Below are positions 51,343 through 60,781 of a stretch of DNA of 64,000 nucleotides, one piece after another. Every line of letters starts with the position of its first letter. The stretch's first letter is position 1. This DNA is from Phenylobacterium sp. J426 (GTDB lineage Bacteria; Pseudomonadota; Alphaproteobacteria; Caulobacterales; Caulobacteraceae), in assembly GCF_024699945.1 (NCBI RefSeq), contig NZ_JAJOMY010000001.1:1240001-1304000 (forward strand), in the 5' to 3' direction. Below the pieces are notes generated by a model. That model was not told the DNA's origin, made no database searches, and saw only the letters and a list, made by a program, of their open reading frames with translations. The position numbers were made by a program, and so were the translations under genes.

Positions 51343-52038
51343 ATGGGCGAACGCACCACCATCACCGCGCCGGACGGCGGCAGCTTCAGCGCCTACGTGG
51401 CCCGGCCATCGGTCGACAAGGCGCCGGCCGTCGTGGTGATCCAGGAGATCTTCGGCGTGAACAAGGTGATGCGCGACATCGCCGATGACCTCGCCGCACA
51501 GGGCTATCTCGCCATCTGCCCCGACCTATTCTGGCGGATCGAGCCGGGCATCGACATCACCGACCAGTCGGAAGCGGAGTGGAAGAAGGCCTTCGAGCTG
51601 TTCAACGCCTTCGACGTCGACCAGGGCGTGAAGGACATCGCCGCCACCATCAAGGCCGTCCGCGCCGGTCCGCAGTGCAGCGGCAAGGTCGGCGCCGTCG
51701 GCTTCTGCCTGGGCGGCTTGCTGGCTTTCCTGACCGCCACCCGCACCGACGCCGACGCCTCCGTCTCCTACTACGGCGTCGGCATCGAGAACCGCGTCGG
51801 CGAGGCTGAGAAGCTGACCCGCCCGCTGCTGATGCATGTGGCCGAGGAGGACCAGTTCGTCCCGAAGGAAGCCCAGGCGGTCTTACTTCAGGCGCTCGCG
51901 AACCACCCGCAGGTCGAACTCCACACCTACCCAGGGCGTGACCACGCCTTCGCACGCAAGGGCGGAGAGCACTACCACGAGGCCGACGCCGGTCAGGCCA
52001 ACGCCCGAACCGCCGCCTTCTTCAAGGCCAACCTGTAA
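51343..52038 (+). CDS. Dienelactone hydrolase family protein
   Basis: 231 residues, an alpha/beta hydrolase without signal peptide. The nucleophile is a Cys in G-F-C-L-G-G near residue 126, the Asp is likely in E-E-D-Q-F-V and the His in G-R-D-H-A-F. The EIFGVN near the N terminus is typical of the family. These enzymes open lactone rings (for example carboxymethylenebutenolide in chlorocatechol breakdown), but most members have unknown substrates. The stop overlaps the start of the quinone oxidoreductase gene by one base (TAATG). Confidence 0.9.
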   Translation: MGERTTITAPDGGSFSAYVARPSVDKAPAVVVIQEIFGVNKVMRDIADDLAAQGYLAICPDLFWRIEPGIDITDQSEAEWKKAFELFNAFDVDQGVKDIAATIKAVRAGPQCSGKVGAVGFCLGGLLAFLTATRTDADASVSYYGVGIENRVGEAEKLTRPLLMHVAEEDQFVPKEAQAVLLQALANHPQVELHTYPGRDHAFARKGGEHYHEADAGQANARTAAFFKANL

Positions 52039-53007
52039 TGCGCGCCGTCCAGTTCGCTCGTACGGGCGGGCCCGAAGTGCTGGAGCTGGTGGAGGTCGAC
52101 ACACCCTCCCCGGCGCCCGGCCAGGTGCTCATCCGCCATGAGGCGATCGGCATCAACTTCATCGACACCTACCACCGCAGCGGCCTCTATCCCGTGAAGC
52201 TGCCGCAGACGCCCGGCGGCGAGGCGGCCGGCGTGGTCGAGGCGATCGGCGAAGGCGTCACTCGGTTCAAGGTCGGCGACCGGGCGGCCTATTCCGGCGG
52301 CTTCGGCGGCTATGCCGAGGCCAATGTCGTGGCGGCCGACCGGGCGGTGAAGATCCCCGGACGGCGTGGACAGCCGCACCGCCGCGGCGTCGCTGCTGAA
52401 GGGCATGACCGTCGAGGCGTTCGTCCGGCGGTGCTACCCGGTCCGGGCTGGTCAGACCGTGCTGGTGCACGCCGCGGCCGGCGGTGTGGGCCAGATCATG
52501 GTCCAATGGCTGAAGGCCGTCGGCGCCGAGGTGATCGCCACGGTTGGCTCCGAGGCCAAAGCCGTCCGGGCCCGCGGGCTCGGGGCCGACCATGTCATCC
52601 TCTATCGCGAGCAGGACGTGGCCGCGGAGGTTCGGCGGATCACCGGCGGCAAGGGCGTGCCGGTCGCCTACGACTCGGTAGGCAAGGACACTTTCGAAGG
52701 CACTCTGAACAGCCTCGCCCGCCGCGGCTGGTTCGTCGCGTTCGGAAACGCGTCCGGTCCGGCCCCGCCGGTCGATCCGATCCGCCTGATGCGGGGCGGC
52801 AGCCTGGTGTTCACCCGGCCGACGCTGTTCGACTACATCGTCACGACCGAGGAACTCGACGCCAGCGCCGCGGCGCTGTTCGAGATGATCGGCTCGGGTC
52901 GGGTGAAGATCGAGATCGGCCAGACCTTCAAGCTCGAGGACGCCCGCGCAGCGCACGAGGCGCTCGAGCGCCGCGACACGGTCGGCGCAAGCCTGCTGAT
53001 CCCCTGA
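52038..53007 (+). CDS. NADPH:quinone oxidoreductase, zinc-free MDR family (one frameshift)
   Basis: About 322 residues after removing one extra C at 52355-52358, which restores K-I-P-D-G-V-D-S-R-T-A-A. A GroES-like N-terminal domain (GINFIDTYHRSGLYP, the quinone oxidoreductase signature) is followed by a Rossmann domain with V-L-V-H-A-A-A-G-G-V-G-Q for NADPH. No zinc-ligand cysteines. It reduces quinones or similar electron-poor compounds by one or two electrons. It forms a two-gene operon with the hydrolase and ends before the rho terminator. Confidence 0.9.
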
Positions 53008-53091
53008 AAACGGCCCTGTCTGTCGCGCAGGGAGACGTACCGATGCGCGGCCGGCGGAGTTAATTTCGCCACAGAGCCGATTTGCCAAAAC

Positions 53092-53119
53092 AAAGGGGCT
53101 TCGGTCTCCCGAAGCCCCT
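53092..53119 (-). terminator. Rho-independent terminator of rho
   Basis: AGGGGCTTCGG (53094-53104) pairs perfectly with CCGAAGCCCCT (53109-53119) around a four-base loop; on the minus strand it is followed by TTTGTTTTGG. It lies 30 bases past the rho stop codon and could also stop the convergent quinone oxidoreductase transcript. Confidence 0.85.
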
Positions 53120-53148
53120 GAAAATCCTCATCTTTCCAGATGACGCCG

Positions 53149-54582
53149 TTAGGTGTTCATCGACTGGAAGAAGTCGTCGTTGTTCTTCGACTGCCGCAGC
53201 TTGTCGAGCAGGAACTCGATCGCGTCCTGTGCGCCCATCGGGTTCAGGATGCGGCGCAGGATGTAGGTCTTCTGGAGATGATCCTTCGGCGTGATCAGCT
53301 CCTCCTTCCGGGTGCCGGACTTCAGCACGTCGATGGCCGGGTAGATCCGCTTGTCGGCCACCTTCCGGTCCAGGACGATTTCCGAGTTACCGGTGCCCTT
53401 GAACTCTTCGAAGATGACTTCGTCCATCCGGCTGCCGGTATCGATCAGGGCCGTGGCGATGATCGTCAGCGAGCCGCCCTCCTCGATGTTCCGGGCGGCG
53501 CCGAAGAACCGCTTCGGACGCTGTAGGGCATTGGCGTCGACACCGCCGGTCAGCACCTTCCCCGACGACGGGACGACGGTGTTGTAGGCGCGGCCGAGAC
53601 GGGTGACCGAGTCCAGCAGGATGACCACGTCGCGCTTGTGCTCGACCAGGCGCTTGGCCTTCTCGATGACCATCTCAGCCACCTGCACGTGGCGGGTCGC
53701 GGGCTCGTCGAAGGTCGAGGAGATGACCTCACCCTTCACCGTGCGCTGCATATCCGTGACTTCTTCCGGGCGCTCGTCGATCAGCAGGACGATGAGATAG
53801 CACTCAGGATGGTTGGTCTCGATCGACTTGGCGATGTTCTGCAGCATCACCGTCTTGCCGACACGCGGCGGCGCGGTGATCAGGCAGCGCTGGCCCTTGC
53901 CCAGCGGAGCAACGATGTCGATCACCCGGCCCGAACGATCCTTCAGCGTCGGATCATCGATCTCCATCTTCAGCCGCTCATCCGGGTAGAGCGGCGTCAG
54001 GTTGTCGAACAGCACCTTGTGCCGCACGCTCTCGGGCGTCTCGAAGTTGATCTGGGTGACAGCCACCAGCGCGAAGTAGCGCTCGCCCTCGCGCGGGGCG
54101 CGCACCGCGCCGACGACCGAATCGCCGGTGCGCAGGCCGAACTTCCGGATCTGCGACGGGCTGACGTAGATGTCGTCCGGGCCCGGAAGGTAGTTGGCTT
54201 CCGGCGAGCGCAAGAAGCCGAAGCCGTCCTGCACCACTTCCAGGGTGCCGGACCCCGAGATCTCGACGCCTTCTTCGGCCAGCGTCTTGAGGATGGCGAA
54301 CATCATGTCCTGCTTGCGCATGGAGTTCGCGTTCTCGACCTCCATCTTCTCGGCGAAGGCGAGCAGATCGGCGGGCGATTTGTCCTTCAGTTCCTGAAGG
54401 CTCATCTGTGACAGGCCCATTGCGGCGATGGCTTTGGCGGCCTCGCTGGGCTCGTCGTCAGCCTCGGCTTCCGGACCGGCGTCTTCCACCTGCGCGTCGG
54501 CGGCGTCCGCGACAGCTTCGGTCTCGATGACGTCCGTTTCCGAAACTTCGGCTTCAGGTGTGTCTTGGGTTTCGTCTTGCAT
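53149..54582 (-). CDS. rho: Transcription termination factor Rho
   Basis: 477 residues, longer than E. coli Rho because of an acidic N-terminal extension of about 55 residues (rich in Glu, Asp, Ala). An RNA-binding cold-shock-like domain has [26 protein letters not shown]. The ATPase motor has Walker A A-P-P-R-V-G-K-T and Walker B V-V-I-L-L-D-S, then the secondary RNA loop near GKVLTGGVD. The hexamer ends transcription at rut sites. A strong hairpin stands in its leader. Confidence 0.97.
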   Translation of the reverse strand: MQDETQDTPEAEVSETDVIETEAVADAADAQVEDAGPEAEADDEPSEAAKAIAAMGLSQMSLQELKDKSPADLLAFAEKMEVENANSMRKQDMMFAILKTLAEEGVEISGSGTLEVVQDGFGFLRSPEANYLPGPDDIYVSPSQIRKFGLRTGDSVVGAVRAPREGERYFALVAVTQINFETPESVRHKVLFDNLTPLYPDERLKMEIDDPTLKDRSGRVIDIVAPLGKGQRCLITAPPRVGKTVMLQNIAKSIETNHPECYLIVLLIDERPEEVTDMQRTVKGEVISSTFDEPATRHVQVAEMVIEKAKRLVEHKRDVVILLDSVTRLGRAYNTVVPSSGKVLTGGVDANALQRPKRFFGAARNIEEGGSLTIIATALIDTGSRMDEVIFEEFKGTGNSEIVLDRKVADKRIYPAIDVLKSGTRKEELITPKDHLQKTYILRRILNPMGAQDAIEFLLDKLRQSKNNDDFFQSMNT

Positions 54583-54603
54583 TTTTGATTTCGCTTAGCA
54601 ATT

Positions 54604-54634
54604 CACCCGAGCCCGGACGCAATCCGGGCGGGTG
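54604..54634 (-). promoter_or_regulatory. Strong hairpin in the leader of rho
   Basis: CACCC-ga-GCCCGGA / TCCGGGC-GGGTG, 12 base pairs with a five-base loop, 22 bases before the rho start codon. It lies between the hemJ operon and rho. It may end the upstream haem transcript, or act as part of an attenuator; rho is known to control its own leader in other bacteria. Confidence 0.5.
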
Positions 54635-54820
54635 CTGGTGAAACGTGCGGGCGCCCTGTTCGGACACCGTTGTGGATTTCGGGAGCCGGACCGCTGCGCG
54701 TGAAAGCCGCGCGGGTCGGCGAAAAGGCGGGGCGCGCCGCTCGTCGCGACGCGTGCGGTCAGCAGGACCACATGCGGCCGGGGCGGTCAAGGCGCCGGAG
54801 GCCGCAGCCCATAGATGGGA

Positions 54821-55282
54821 TCAGCGCGCGCCGAATTCCAGAACCACCGCCAGGACGGCCACCACCGCCAGGAGGAAGGGGATTTCGTTGGTCGCCCGCC
54901 AGAACCTGGCCGACTTAGGCCGCTCCCCAGCGGCGATGCGCTTGCGCGACTTCGAGAGGAAGCCGTGCCAGCCGGACAGGATGATGACCACCGCCAGTTT
55001 CACCAGGATCCAGGGTTGCAGCAGGAAGTCCCACCCTCGGCCTGCCACGAAGATGTGGAAATAGAGCAGACCGACCCCCAGGATCCACGTCACGGCCATG
55101 GCCGGATTGATGATGATCCGAAGGAGCTTCTCCTCCCACACCTTGAAGTGGGCGTCGAACTCGCTGCCCGGCGGCGCGGTCTCGGTGTGGTAGGCGTAGA
55201 GCCTCGGCAGGTACATCATGCCCGACATCCAGGCGATGACCGCGATGATGTGCAGCGCGCGCAGCGCATTGTACCAATCCAT
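54821..55282 (-). CDS. hemJ: Protoporphyrinogen oxidase HemJ
   Basis: 153 residues. Four membrane helices, with conserved His in A-L-H-I-I-A-V-I-A-W near residue 11 and the segments YLPRLYAYH, K-L-L-R-I-I-I-N-P-A-M and WHGFL. This is the HemJ (YfeX-unrelated, DUF2214-like) type of protoporphyrinogen oxidase that replaces HemG/HemY in most alphaproteobacteria. It uses haem and the respiratory chain to make protoporphyrin IX. ATG at 55282 overlaps the ferrochelatase stop (TGATG). Confidence 0.9.
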   Translation of the reverse strand: MDWYNALRALHIIAVIAWMSGMMYLPRLYAYHTETAPPGSEFDAHFKVWEEKLLRIIINPAMAVTWILGVGLLYFHIFVAGRGWDFLLQPWILVKLAVVIILSGWHGFLSKSRKRIAAGERPKSARFWRATNEIPFLLAVVAVLAVVLEFGAR

Positions 55283-56319
55283 CAGGCCGCCCTCCCCGAC
55301 ACGTCGCCGTTCCGACAGGCGCACTTTCCATACTCCGCCGGGCACAACCAAGGCCCGAATGGCGCGGCGCCGGGCGGCGCCTGCTCCACCGCATCGGCGA
55401 GGGTGGCGATGAAGCCCGGCATGACCCGCGGCGTCGGCGCGCGGAGGTACGGCGCGACACCATTCTCCTTGGCCAGCTGGGCGTACTCATGGTCAAGCTC
55501 GACGAGGGTCTCGACGTGCTCGGAGACGAAGGCGATCGGGCAGATCAGCAGGCCCTTGCCGTCCGCACTCGCCTTCTGGATCTCGTCCTCTGTCGAGGGC
55601 TCCAGCCACTTCAACCGGCCGACCCGGCTCTGGAAGCTGACGCGCCAGTCGGCGAACTCCGGCAACAACGCGGCCACGGACTCGGCGGTCGCCCGCACCT
55701 GGGCTTCGTAGGGATCCCCGGCGTCCACCACCTTCTGCGGCAGACCGTGGGCCGAGAACAGCAGACGGACATTGGCCGGCCGGCCGGCGGCCTCCCAGGT
55801 CTGGCGAATGCCGTCGGCATAGGCCTGCGCGACGCCGGGTGCGTTCGGGTAGCAGCCGATGGTCCGGCTGCGGCCCGGCCCTCTGTAGGCTCGCAACCAG
55901 TCCCTGACTGACGAAGCCGTCGTCGTCGTCGAGAACTGCGGATAGAGCGGCAGCAGCACGATCTCGTCCGGGGCGAAGGCGGCCACCTGCTTCGCCGTCT
56001 CGTCGGCGCGAGGCTTCCAGTACCGCATTGAGATGAAGACGCGAGTTTCGACGCCCGGCGTCCGGCGGGCCAATTCGGCCTCCAGCGCCCGGGCCTGCGC
56101 TTCCGTCTCCGGCAGCAACGGCGAGCGGCCGCCCATGATCGCGTAGTTGGCCTGGGCGGTCCTCTCGCGGATGGTCGAGATCAGGGCGGCCAGGGCGTAG
56201 CGCGCCGGCGCCGGCAGCTGGATGATGGCCGGATCCCGGAAGAGGTTGAACAGGAAAGGCTTCACCGCCCTGAGGCTGTCCGGGCCTCCCAGGTTGAAGA
56301 GGACGACAGCCCGTCTCAT
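55282..56319 (-). CDS. hemH: Ferrochelatase with C-terminal iron-sulfur motif
   Basis: 345 residues. Catalytic His is in L-L-F-S-A-H-G-L-P, and the second conserved acidic site is in VSEHVETLVELDHEY. The C terminus reads W-L-C-P to K-C-A-C, four cysteines in a short stretch after an otherwise complete enzyme, as in the Caulobacter enzyme that carries a [2Fe-2S] cluster. It inserts iron into protoporphyrin IX, the last step of haem synthesis. It overlaps hemE by four bases and hemJ by one base. Confidence 0.95.
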   Translation of the reverse strand: MRRAVVLFNLGGPDSLRAVKPFLFNLFRDPAIIQLPAPARYALAALISTIRERTAQANYAIMGGRSPLLPETEAQARALEAELARRTPGVETRVFISMRYWKPRADETAKQVAAFAPDEIVLLPLYPQFSTTTTASSVRDWLRAYRGPGRSRTIGCYPNAPGVAQAYADGIRQTWEAAGRPANVRLLFSAHGLPQKVVDAGDPYEAQVRATAESVAALLPEFADWRVSFQSRVGRLKWLEPSTEDEIQKASADGKGLLICPIAFVSEHVETLVELDHEYAQLAKENGVAPYLRAPTPRVMPGFIATLADAVEQAPPGAAPFGPWLCPAEYGKCACRNGDVSGRAA

Positions 56320-57356
56320 GTTCTGACCGGTTTGCCCGTCACCCGGCCCACGGTCCGGGCGATGTGCTCGATCGGGGTGTCCGGCATGACGCCATGGCCC
56401 AGGTTGAAGATCCAGGGGCCGTCACCCCACTGCGCCAGCAGCTGCTCGACGCGCGCGTCCAGCGCCGGCCCGCCCTGGCGCAGCAGCAGATTGTCCAGCG
56501 CGCCCTGGATACAGCGCCCTTGCGCCTGCAGCCTGCGGCCAAGCGCGGCCGTCGCCTGGGTGTCGAGCGCGATGCCGTTCACCGGGACCGCCTCGGCGTA
56601 GTTCTCGACTTGCGCCCCGGCGCCGCGTGGAAACCCGATGATCGGCGCGGTGACGCCGGCAGCCCGCACCTTCTCGACGATGGCGGCGTGCGGACGCACC
56701 ACGATCCGCTCGAAGACCTCTTCCGACAGCCCCTCGGCCCAGCTCTCGAACAGCTTCAGCGCCTGGGCGCCCGCCTTGGCCTGCATGACCAGGTAACGGG
56801 CGGTCGCTTCCACCAGCACGTCGAGCAGGGCGTCCAGCTTCTCGGGCTCGGCGTAGGCGAAGGCGCGGGCCTCCTCGCGCTGCGAGCCGCGGCCTTCCAG
56901 CATGTAGGTGGCCACCGTCCAGGGCGCGCCGGCGAAGCCGATGAGGGCGCGGTCGGGCTCGAGCTCGGCGCGGACGCGGGAGAGTGTCTCGCCAACGGCG
57001 GAGAGCCGCCCTGTGGACGCCTCGATCTGGTCGCGCAGGGACTCGATCGGCGGCAGCGGCTCGAGCTTCGGTCCCTCGCCGGCCTCGAACCAGACCTTCT
57101 GGCCGAGCGCCAGCGGGATCAGCAGGATGTCGGCGAAGACGATGGCCCCATCCATCGGGAAGCGCCGCATGGGCTGCAGCGTCGCCTCGGCGGCCATCTC
57201 CGGATGCAGGCAGAAGGCGATGAAGTCGGGGGCCTTGGCCCGCAGCGCGCGATATTCGGGAAGCGAACGCCCCGCTTGCCGCATGAACCAGATCGGGGGC
57301 CGGTCCTGCGGCTCGCCCTGAAGGGCCCGCAGGAGCTTGGGAGTGGGTTCGCTCAT
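56316..57356 (-). CDS. hemE: Uroporphyrinogen decarboxylase
   Basis: 346 residues. Substrate-binding P-P-I-W-F-M-R-Q-A-G-R near residue 22, and the conserved F-A-D-I-L-L-I-P and GFAGAPWT. It converts uroporphyrinogen III to coproporphyrinogen III. The ATG at 57356 begins the usual M-S-E-P-T-P. It is the first gene of hemE-hemH-hemJ and lies immediately left of the predicted origin, as in Caulobacter. Confidence 0.96.
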   Translation of the reverse strand: MSEPTPKLLRALQGEPQDRPPIWFMRQAGRSLPEYRALRAKAPDFIAFCLHPEMAAEATLQPMRRFPMDGAIVFADILLIPLALGQKVWFEAGEGPKLEPLPPIESLRDQIEASTGRLSAVGETLSRVRAELEPDRALIGFAGAPWTVATYMLEGRGSQREEARAFAYAEPEKLDALLDVLVEATARYLVMQAKAGAQALKLFESWAEGLSEEVFERIVVRPHAAIVEKVRAAGVTAPIIGFPRGAGAQVENYAEAVPVNGIALDTQATAALGRRLQAQGRCIQGALDNLLLRQGGPALDARVEQLLAQWGDGPWIFNLGHGVMPDTPIEHIARTVGRVTGKPVRT

Positions 57357-57431
57357 CGGGAGCCTTAAAGCGCGCCAGCCCCGCCGGCTCAAGCCCGGCC
57401 CGGGATGCCTCCTCTTCTCTTCAATCCTTAA

Positions 57432-57436
57432 GAATC
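57432..57436. promoter_or_regulatory. CcrM methylation site (GANTC) in the origin
   Basis: GAATC, directly after a TTAA half-site at 57428-57431. Caulobacter methylates GANTC once per cell cycle, so the state of this site would report origin replication. Single sites of this size are common by chance; the value is from context. Confidence 0.4.
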
Positions 57437-57477
57437 TTGAAATGGGATGAGGAAGGAGAGGCTGAGCCTGTCGAGGA

Positions 57478-57486
57478 CGTGGATAA
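57478..57486 (-). promoter_or_regulatory. DnaA box
   Basis: Minus strand TTATCCACG, eight of nine bases of the DnaA consensus TTATCCACA. It is the best DnaA box in the origin gap. Confidence 0.7.
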
Positions 57487-57559
57487 GTGGATTGTCCCTG
57501 CGACGTTGGGTGCGTTGTCCCCAGCTCATCCCGACCCCGCCGCGAAAGTTCTCCCGTCC

Positions 57560-57568
57560 TGTGGATCG
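57560..57568 (-). promoter_or_regulatory. DnaA box, Caulobacter G-box type
   Basis: Minus strand CGATCCACA, which differs at only one base from the TGATCCACA G-box of Caulobacter Cori. Weaker possible boxes lie at 57815-57823. Confidence 0.6.
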
Positions 57569-57599
57569 CGGGGATCGCCGGCCAACCCCTCGGCGCTTG

Positions 57600-57615
57600 T
57601 TAGGATTTCATTAAC
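57600..57615 (+). promoter_or_regulatory. CtrA box in the origin
   Basis: TTAG, seven bases, TTAAC. This matches the CtrA target TTAA-N7-TTAAC at all but one base with exact spacing. CtrA bound here would block initiation in swarmer cells, as in Caulobacter. Confidence 0.7.
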
Positions 57616-57707
57616 CGGTCCGGGGACGACCGGGCGCCGGGCGGTCGATTATCGACGCCTGTCGACATCCCGCGCCATAACGAAGCCGGGCCGTCCGACC
57701 CTGTTGG

Positions 57708-57723
57708 TTAAGGAAGCGTAAAC
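57708..57723 (+). promoter_or_regulatory. Second CtrA-box-like site in the origin
   Basis: TTAA, seven bases, TAAAC: one mismatch to TTAA-N7-TTAAC. It lies in the most A/T-rich patch of the gap. Confidence 0.5.
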
Positions 57724-57856
57724 CGCCCTTTTTCTCCCGCCCGTCCACCGCGACCTGGGACGCGCCCGCAGCGCGCGGCGCCTATCCCCATCAGCGCTCC
57801 CGTTCGCTAAGAGGAGGTCCACAGATTTCATCCCCAACTTCCTGGGTGCGACGGAT

Positions 57857-58712
57857 TTGCCGACCACGACCCCCCAACGGCTCGCCACCTACTTCCACGT
57901 CCACCTGGTGTCGGACTCCACCGGGGAGACATTGAACGCGATGGCGCGTGCGGTGTGCGCCCGCTTCGAGAATGTGCTGCCGATCGAGCACATCTACGCC
58001 CTGGTCCGTTCGCAGCGGCAGCTGGACCGGGCGCTGAGCGACATCGAGGAGGCCCCGGGGATCGTCCTGCACACCATTGTCGACGACAAGCTGCGACATG
58101 CGCTCGAGGAAGGCTGCCGCCGGCTCGACATGCCCTGCATTCCTGCGCTGGATCCGCTGGTCAGCGCCATGCAGCGGTACCTCGGCGCCACCACCACCAG
58201 CCGGGTCGGCGCTCACCTGCGGCTGGACAACGACTATTTCAACCGCATGGACGCCCTGAACTACGCCATCGGACATGACGACGGCCAAGGCGGCCAGGAC
58301 CTCGACCAGGCCGATGTCGTGCTGGTGGGCGTGTCGCGGACGTCGAAAACGCCCACCTGCATCTATCTGGCCCACCGCGGGGTGCGCGCCGCCAACGTGC
58401 CGCTGGTGCCAGGGCGCCCCCGTCCCCGAGAAGCTCTTCACGATGAAGAACACGCTGGTCGTGGGCCTCACCATCTCGCCCGACCGGTTGATCCAGATCC
58501 GCCGCAACCGGCTTCTCAGCCTGAAGGAGAACCGGGAGTCGACCTACATAGATGTGGAGTCGGTGAGGGAGGAGATCATCCACGCCCGCCGTACCTATGA
58601 GCGGAACGGCTGGCCCACGATCGACGTCACCCGTCGCTCGGTGGAGGAGACGGCGGCTGCGGTGCTGAACCTGCTGCACGGCGGCCACGGCCAAGTGGAG
58701 GTGCTGGGTTGA
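57857..58712 (+). CDS. ppsR: Pyruvate, water dikinase regulatory protein (kinase/pyrophosphorylase, DUF299; one frameshift)
   Basis: About 284 residues after removing one extra G at 58412-58414, which restores [11 protein letters not shown]. Begins near [15 protein letters not shown]-loop G-V-S-R-T-S-K-T-P near residue 157. Such proteins both phosphorylate (with ADP) and dephosphorylate PEP synthase or pyruvate phosphate dikinase on Thr. TTG at 57857 is the annotated start, but the good ribosome site GAGGAGG is at 57811, so a start nearer to it, or a hidden indel between, is possible. This is the first gene right of the origin. Confidence 0.88.
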
Positions 58713-59304
58713 GCGATCCTATCATCCTGGCGTCCAAGAGCGCGGCGCGGCGCGCGGTGCTGGAAGGCGCGGGCGTGCCGTTCGAGAGCATCGTCGCCGG
58801 CGTCGACGAGGACGCGGTGAAGGCGTCGTTGCTGGCGGAAGGCGCGACGCCGCGCGAGATCGCCGACGCCCTCGCCGAGCTGAAGGCGATCCGGGTCGCC
58901 CGCGGCCGGCAGGGTTTCGTCATCGGCTCGGACCAGACGCTCGAGCTCGACGGCCAGCTCTACGACAAGGCCGAGAGCCTCGAGGCCGCCCGCGAGCGGC
59001 TCAGGTTGCTCCGGGGCAAGCGGCACAAGCTGCATTCGGCCGTCGTGGTGGCCAAGGACGGCGTGCCGATCTGGCGTGAGGTCGTCACCGCGACGCTTAC
59101 CATGCGCGAGTTCTCGGACGAGTTCCTGGAGGCCTACCTCGTGAGCGAGGGCGATCAGGCGCTGGGTTCGGTGGGCTGCTACCGACTGGAGGGGCCCGGC
59201 GCGCAGCTTTTTCGCGCATCGAAGGCGACTACTTCGCTATTCTGGGCCTGCCGCTGATGGGCCTCCTCGACCTGCTGCGCCGCCACGGAGCTCTCGCCGC
59301 ATGA
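58709..59304 (+). CDS. maf: Maf-like nucleotide pyrophosphatase (one frameshift)
   Basis: About 198 residues after restoring one missing T in the run at 59208-59212, which gives [19 protein letters not shown]. It starts [11 protein letters not shown] near the N terminus and has the Maf active-site S-D-Q-T in [10 protein letters not shown]. It hydrolyses non-canonical nucleoside triphosphates such as dTTP/UTP or modified forms. TTG start overlapping the ppsR stop; its stop overlaps the aroE start (ATGA). Confidence 0.9.
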
Positions 59305-60156
59305 AGCCGCCGATCACCGGCCGAACCGTCGTCGCGGGCGTCGCAGGCCAGCCCGTAGAGCATTCCCTGTCGCCCCTGATCCACAACACCTGGCTCGCCG
59401 CGGCGGGCATCGACGGTGTCTACGTACCCTTCGCCCCCTGACGCCGACCGCTTCGAGGTGTTCGTCGACGGCCTGCGTGGCGGGGCGATCCGCGGGCTGA
59501 ACGTCACGATTCCCTTCAAGGAGGTGGCGCTGTCGATCGCCGATACCGTCAGCGAGCGCGCCCGCAAGGCGGCGGCGGCGAACCTGCTGACGTTCGAGCT
59601 CGACGGGCGGGTGACCGCCGACAACACCGATGGCGTGGGGCTGCTGGGCGCGCTCGCCGCGCAGGCGCCCGGTTTCGATCCCACGGCCGGGCCCGTCGCC
59701 GTCCTAGGCGCGGGCGGCGCTGCGCGCGGCGCGGTGGCGGCGCTCCTGACAGCGGGGACGCCACAGGTCCGCGTCATCAACCGTACGCTTGCCAAGGCCG
59801 AAGCCGTGGCGGGCGCCGTGGGCGCCGGCGCCGTCGCGTGCCCCCTCGATGCCGCCGACCAGGCGCTTCAGGGCGTGACGGCGGTGATCAACGCCACATC
59901 GGCGGGCCTCTCGGGGCAGCCAGGGCTGAACGTGCCGCTGGATGTGACCCCGGAGACCGCGGTGGTGATGGACATGGTCTACAAGCCTCTGGAGACGCCG
60001 TTCCTCTCCGAGGCCAGGCGGCTGGGGCGGCGCACCGTCGACGGGCTGGAGATGCTGATCCGCCAGGCGGCGCCGTCCTTCGAGACCTTCTACGGCGCCG
60101 TTGCGCCCTCCGAGCCGGATGTCCGCGCGCTCGCGTTGAAGGCGCTCGGCCAGTGA
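59301..60156 (+). CDS. aroE: Shikimate dehydrogenase (one frameshift)
   Basis: About 284 residues after removing one extra C at 59434-59438. Shikimate site S-L-S-P-L-I-H-N near residue 24, catalytic Lys in N-V-T-I-P-F-K-E, and NADP site [10 protein letters not shown]. It reduces 3-dehydroshikimate to shikimate in aromatic amino-acid synthesis. The stop overlaps the coaE GTG start by four bases. The operon ppsR-maf-aroE-coaE is coupled throughout by such overlaps. Confidence 0.93.
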
Positions 60157-60749
60157 AAGTGATCGGACTTACCGGCTCCATAGGCATGGGCAAGTCCACC
60201 ACGGCGGCCATGTTCCGGGAGGCCGGCGTACCCGTTTACGACGCCGACGCCGCCGTACATGACCTCTATGACCAGGGCGGGGCGGCCGTGGCGCCCGTCG
60301 GCGCGGCTTTTCCGGGCGTGGTGAAGGACGGTCGCGTCGATCGAGAGGAATTGCGCAAGCGCGTGCTGAGCGATCCGGCGGCCCTGCAGCGGCTCAATGG
60401 CATCGTCCATCCCCTGGTCGGCGAGGACCGCATTGGGTTCTTCAAGGCGGCGGAACAGTTGGGCGCGGACATGGTGGTCCTCGACATACCCCTGCTGTTC
60501 GAGACCAACGGGCACGAGCGGGTGGACTATGTGGTCGTGGTCTCGGCGCCGCCCGAGATGCAGCGCGAACGCGTCCTGGCGCGTCCCGGCATGACGCCGG
60601 AACGCCTCGACGCCATCCTCGCCCAGCAGACGCCTGACGCCGAGAAGCGGGCCCGCGCCCACTTCATCGTCGAGACCGGCAAGGGTCTGGCTCACGCCCG
60701 GGAACAGGTGTTCCACATCATCGCTGCGGTGCGCGCTTCCGCCGGTTGA
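60153..60749 (+). CDS. coaE: Dephospho-CoA kinase
   Basis: 198 residues, GTG start. P-loop G-S-I-G-M-G-K-S-T near residue 8, [21 protein letters not shown] and the CoA-binding D-I-P-L-L-F-E. It phosphorylates dephospho-CoA to CoA, the last step of the pathway. Intact. Confidence 0.96.
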   Translation: MKVIGLTGSIGMGKSTTAAMFREAGVPVYDADAAVHDLYDQGGAAVAPVGAAFPGVVKDGRVDREELRKRVLSDPAALQRLNGIVHPLVGEDRIGFFKAAEQLGADMVVLDIPLLFETNGHERVDYVVVVSAPPEMQRERVLARPGMTPERLDAILAQQTPDAEKRARAHFIVETGKGLAHAREQVFHIIAAVRASAG

Positions 60750-60781
60750 AAATCGAGCGCGAAGCGGGTCATTGAAAGGTC

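Larger units (their letters stand above)
57357..57856. other. Predicted chromosome replication origin (Cori-type oriC)
   Basis: 500 bases without a gene between divergent hemE and ppsR, the exact position of Cori in Caulobacter. It contains at least two DnaA-box-like sites, two CtrA-box-like sites and one GANTC (CcrM) site, listed separately, and an A/T-rich patch around 57700-57735 suited to unwinding. Genes run away from it on both sides for many kilobases. The parS cluster is about 8 kb to the left. Together these make an origin very likely; the exact unwinding point cannot be seen. Confidence 0.88.

Noticed and set aside
54638..54650. GTGAAAC half of a parS site before rho
   Set aside because: Only one half of the palindrome is present; ParB needs the full inverted repeat.
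54671..54679. DnaA-box-like TGTGGATTT upstream of rho
   Set aside because: Two mismatches to the consensus and no second box nearby; the hemE-ppsR gap has better sites and the right gene context.
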